Source of the DNA: Diphasiastrum complanatum
Lineage: Eukaryota; Streptophyta; Lycopodiopsida; Lycopodiales; Lycopodiaceae
Assembly: GCA_029204225.1 (NCBI GenBank)
Contig: CM055096.1
Coordinates: 32,561,076-32,625,075 of the forward strand
DNA: 64,000 nt
Reading direction: 5' to 3'
In this document: in pieces, positions 58,575 through 64,000 of the stretch
How the letters are laid out: each line of letters starts with the position of its first letter
Position numbering within the stretch: the stretch's first letter is position 1
Translations under genes and position numbers: made by a program
The notes under the pieces: generated by a model
The model's database searches: none
What the model was told of the DNA's origin: nothing
Seen by the model: the letters and a program-made list of their open reading frames with translations, nothing else

Positions 58575-58817
58575 GCTTGCTTTCCTCACTATTGCCCAAA
58601 TCAAATACCGTAAACCGCACCCTGCGATCCAAGCTTGTGATACAATTGCTGATTTTGGATGACAAGGCCGAAAAACATCGAAAAAAGGGATGCCACCATT
58701 CCCATCATTCAGTTTTCTCATAAACAAGCAGTTATTCTCATCCGAAAGTCATGAACATCCGACTTCGCAAGTGAATGAGCTTGAGAAGGCTGCACTCTAC
58801 ATCACCAAACGCTTACC

Positions 58818-59050
58818 TCCATCTTGATTCAACAATGTACTTCAGAATTCTTGTTGCCACCACCTTTTAACGCTCTTTCAACTTTGAATTGGTGTGAGAT
58901 CATGCTTTGCCAAGGGAATTGATGTCAGTGCAACGACACAGACAGTAGTATCTATATCCGCCTCACTCCATAGCTGATGCCGCTGCTGCTCCTCCTTCAT
59001 GGGATGGGACGGCAATTGCAACAATTTCCCAACCCTAACCCTAATCTCGC
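58818..59050 (-). promoter_or_regulatory. 5' UTR exon and telobox promoter of the L18-like gene
   Basis: A donor AAGATGGAG|GTAAGC at 58817/58816 (minus strand) suggests a 5' leader exon whose intron ends upstream of 58574. At 59031-59044 the plus strand reads AACCCTAACCCTAA, a double telobox. Teloboxes near transcription starts are characteristic of plant ribosomal protein and translation genes. Confidence 0.5.
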
Positions 59051-59299
59051 CCCTTTCTTCTTCGCCTCTCTTTCCTCTTTTACATGATAAGTGCTACCTA
59101 AATAATAAGTATCCTTAGGTGGAGGCTCACTTTGGGCACTAGCAAGATAAGCCAATGGAGCGGCGAAACCTGCTACAAGCCACTAATCACTCGTCGCATA
59201 AAGGATATTAGCTATGGGGTAGCTATATTCATTTATACTTAGCAATGGGATATTCATTTTTGATATTCACTCCAATTTACCCTAACTCTGTTCTCTCTG

Positions 59300-61080
<1,781 letters not shown>

Positions 61081-61170
61081 GTTATGTGACTTCTTATGGC
61101 TTTTGGAGGGAAATTTTCAAACCACTAAATGTTCTTAATACCACCTCAATGGTCAAGATCATCAACGGTC

Positions 61171-61215
61171 AAGAAGCAACCGATCGTATCCTACGGATAC
61201 GATCGGTTGCTTCTT
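61171..61215. repeat. Perfect inverted repeat, 21-bp arms, 3-base loop
   Basis: Arm 61171-61191 (AAGAAGCAACCGATCGTATC plus C) and its exact complement at 61195-61215, separated by TAC. Confidence 0.95.
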
Positions 61216-61734
61216 CTACACTCTTTCAGATTGGCATCATCTACATAAAGAGAGCACTTTGCTCCTACCTTCTCCACGGCCTCTCTCCTCTCTTCTCTTC
61301 TCCTTCTTCTAGCGTACCAAGGGTTGCAATGTTGGTGCCCATGTTTTAGCAACTGGAAAGCTACCTTCGAATAACATTGGTAAGTCGCCTTCATACTTGT
61401 CTACTTCTAATATGAATACACTGATATCAAAAGTAAGGATAGCTTCAATAGCATTTCATTGCATCGCTGAATATAGCATCATGAGTTACGAATGCATGCA
61501 TTAGAAAAATGCGCCCACTTTAGCATCAATACTTGCTCTGAATACTTGCTTCGAACACTTGGATTTGTAGGAGCCATCGTTGGTGGTCAGATTGCTATGA
61601 ATGAGTTTGTGGCATACTGACATCAATGCATGCATAAACTAGCGCATAAACTAGTTTATAACACAATACCTGGATATCTTATTGTACCATTAACAGTGTC
61701 GAATCTTCTTGGGAGTTTCGAGTGGAATTTGAAC
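61216..61734. other. No gene seen
   Basis: CT-rich then AT-rich sequence without recognisable content. Confidence 0.5.
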
Positions 61735-62440
61735 CTCCATCATGCTACTATTGAATCTTTTTCACTTCATTGTGCTTGAGAACTCGACAATCCGTGATGT
61801 CATGATTGGTTCTCTTGTAGTACTTGCAGAAGAGTTTGGTCTTGGATTTTTGTTGTTGTCGATCGTGTTGTTGTTGCTGGTTTGAATTAGTTTGCTCAGC
61901 TTTCATCTTCTTGTCCTTAAAATTCTTCTTCCTTTAAAATTGTTGCGTATTCAAATACAAGGCAATTATCTTGTTATTCGATGATAATAAGCTCTTATTT
62001 TTTCCTTCTTCCTTCTTCCTTCTTTCTGTAATAAACGTGTTGTCAGCTTCTAGAGAAACAGCGCAAAAGTATTGCTCAAGAGCAATACTAGATTGTCGTA
62101 AGATAGAGAAAGACTAAATAAAATAGACATATTAGCATCTTCATCCCCCCACTGGCGAACCTACTGCCACTAGTTGATTAGGTAGTTGTTTGAATTCATT
62201 CAGATGATCACTGACTAAATTTCCCTCACTCATCTTGAGCGATATGAATTTCTTTCTCAGAATGAGATAAGTTATGACATCTGTTGTCCTAGAGATACAA
62301 TGTGTAATGCTTTGTCTCCTTTGCTTCCCAAGTGGTCAATAATTCAAGTTCAACCAGTTTGGCTATCAAACCATTGACATATCCACATGATTCTTTTCCA
62401 ATCGGTATCATCCTCATCTTGAACTCCACATGTGGAAGTC
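61735..62440 (-). pseudogene. Copia gag relic
   Basis: The minus strand reads KTKLFCKYYKRTNHDITDCR, VLKHNEV at 61770-61850, a damaged zinc knuckle. Upstream sequence aligns with the gag at 37030-37530 (for example, SSF-poor region LPSSYDN becomes a broken equivalent near 62080). Same family, older copy, no pol. Confidence 0.65.
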
Positions 62441-62719
62441 ATCACCGTTGAACTTATTGAAGAATCGGATCTCTAAAGTTGAACCTTCCAGGACTAAAGA
62501 ATAATCTAAGAATGGTAATAGTCATGAATTTAATAGATAATTCAAACGTGTCATGTGCCATACCTCTCAATCCAAGCCAAGCTAGCTAGAACAAGGAGGC
62601 AACTACCACACCTATGTTGAAGAGAACCAAAGATGAAAAATAACCACAAGCTACCACAAAGCTCATATCAAAGTGAAGCTCAAGAGGAGATGGATTCCAT
62701 AATAGAGTGTGAGGAGTAC

Positions 62720-63105
62720 ATGAATTCATGTGATGGGGCACATGAGACCTAGCAAGATCAAGATCTTAAGGCTCACATTCACAAAGGAGGAAGAGGAGAT
62801 GGAGCTCCTAGTTCTCTTAATTGCAAATGAGCCAAAAGATCCCAAAATTGATGTCTCTTGCCTACTTATAGACAAGTCTCCTAACTTAACTAAACATAAC
62901 TGTCTTGAAGGATAGTTAGCCCTTGTTAAGTATTATTTAGCCTACAATGGGCCCTTAGTGGCCTATTATTCTTATTAATTACTTTGAAGGGCCTAAAGAG
63001 GGAACCGCCTTGTTCTTAAGGCTAACAGTTCCTTTTGGGCCTACAAAGCTTACAATGGATATTTTAAGGCATTGATAGACACTGATGTACTAGAAGTACA
63101 TGACA
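62720..63105 (-). repeat. 3' LTR of chromovirus-type gypsy element
   Basis: On the minus strand AAGTAGGGGGAG (polypurine tract, 63106-63117) is followed by TGTCATGTAC. The sequence matches the LTR after 29181 (CATTGTAAGCTTTGT..., GGTTCCCTCTTTAGGCCC). The distal LTR end was not located. Confidence 0.7.
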
Positions 63106-63210
63106 CTCCCCCTACTTGAACATTTTTGTCCTAAAAAATGAAGACATCCGCTTAATATCTCTAGTAATACAGTTAAATAGTATCAATTGAGAATGTCATT
63201 CCCAAGAGCT

Positions 63211-64000
63211 TCATGGCAATAGTCGTGAAAGGTTCTTCCAATGAATTAGATATTCTTTGATGAGCTTCCCATTTCGCAATACCTTGTCCCGATATCCAAC
63301 AATTTTGGCTGGTTCTAGAACCATATTACCCTCAGGATCCAACGGTGGTAGGGTAGCAGTTGCAGTTGAGTGTTCTCCCAAATTCCTCTTTAGAAGAGAT
63401 ACATGGAACACACGATGCATATGGGTCGTTGATTGTAGATTCAGTTCGTAATTCTCCAATCTTCTTCACAATCTTGAAGGGTCCATAAAATCTCGGAGCC
63501 AACTTTTCGCTTTGAGTTTTCTTCAGCTTAGTGTATTTGTAAGGTTGTGACCTTAAATACACAAAATCCCCTTCAACAAAATTACAAAAAGTCCATTTTT
63601 GATCAGCATATTGCTTCATTCGTATCTGTGCTGCTTTAATATGCTCCCGATTGGCTCTCAAAATATCATTTATGTGTTGAATCTGGTCCACAACTGCTGG
63701 AACTACAACTTCTAATGGGTTGTAATGGTTCATGGCCATTAAATTCAAAGAAAGGTGTCATATGAATTGACACATGTGTAGTGCTATTATAACAAAATTC
63801 AGCAAGGTACAACCAATCAACCCACTTTGTCTGGTGATCTGAAACAAAATGTTGCAAATAACACTCCAACCACTGGTTGACCCTTTTCGTTTGTCCATCA
63901 GTTTCTGGATGAAATGATGTACTTAAGCACAATTTAGTGCCCAACTTGTCCATTAAGAGCTTCCAAAAAGTGGAAATAAACCTGCCATCTATATCATTCA
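63211..64000 (-). pseudogene. Chromovirus-type gypsy integrase C-terminus, runs off the window
   Basis: From the right edge: MDKLGTKLCLSTSFHPETDG, QTKRVNQWLECYLQHFVSDH (with the catalytic Glu of the DDE core) and WLYLAEFCYNSTTHVSIHMT. A frameshift leads into RMKQYADQKWTFCNFVEGDF, YLRSQPYKYTKLKKTQSEKL, APRFYGPFKIVKKIGE (the GPY/F module). A second shift near 63440 leads to HRVFHVSLLKRNL and the chromodomain-like VGYRDKVLRNGKLIKEYLIH. Two frameshifts make it inactive. Confidence 0.85.

Overview
The window is nuclear DNA of a land plant, AT-rich and crowded with transposons. The evidence is a spliced gene whose protein matches plant CPSF160, plant LTR retrotransposons primed by initiator-Met tRNA (TGGTATCAGAGC type) or by a tRNA-Asp-like site, and a telobox in front of a plant-type L18 ribosomal protein gene. 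Transposon-filled introns of up to 17.7 kb suggest a large genome (gymnosperm, early-diverging angiosperm or another large-genome lineage). The species cannot be told from the sequence.

Layout. Positions 1207-31636 (+) hold the last eleven exons of CPSF160 (cleavage and polyadenylation specificity factor subunit 1), about 808 codons. The N-terminal exons lie to the left of the window. Exon order, phases and the stop codon are consistent, so this host gene looks functional. Its first intron here (1410-19071) contains a gypsy 5' end (about 5540-7655), a rearranged hAT transposon with a long inverted duplication and a convergent second ORF (7660-11210), a gag-protease-only LTR retrotransposon on the minus strand (11586-17026) and a gypsy gag/RT scrap (17283-17750). 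Later introns hold a LINE tail (about 22.2-22.7 kb) and two gypsy remnants (26.3-29.5 kb).

From 31.6 to 54 kb there is no host gene. After an AT-rich spacer with a long CT microsatellite come a damaged Ty1/copia element (34639-38055, -) and a Tat/Athila-like gypsy tandem (38060-42285, +). A decayed LTR element (42286 to about 46480) carries a probable solo LTR, and a second copy of the internal repeat of the 11.6-17 kb element follows (46483-49999), interrupted by an internally deleted copia-type element with a clean 5-bp target duplication (47655-49801). The cluster ends with a sister copia-type gag element (about 50.4-52.7 kb).

From 54 to 64 kb there are GC-rich islands, an inverted duplicate of CPSF160 exon 7 with its flanking introns (56470-57180, -), and a small apparently intact L18/L5e-family ribosomal protein gene (58233-58574, -; telobox at about 59030). 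A decayed Penelope-like reverse transcriptase follows (about 59300-61080, +), then a perfect 21-bp-arm hairpin, a copia gag relic and the 3' end of a chromovirus-type gypsy element running out of the window.

Only two host genes are supported: CPSF160, which acts in nuclear mRNA 3'-end processing, and the L18-like gene, which probably serves an organellar ribosome. Nearly everything else recognisable is mobile DNA, nested and mostly broken.
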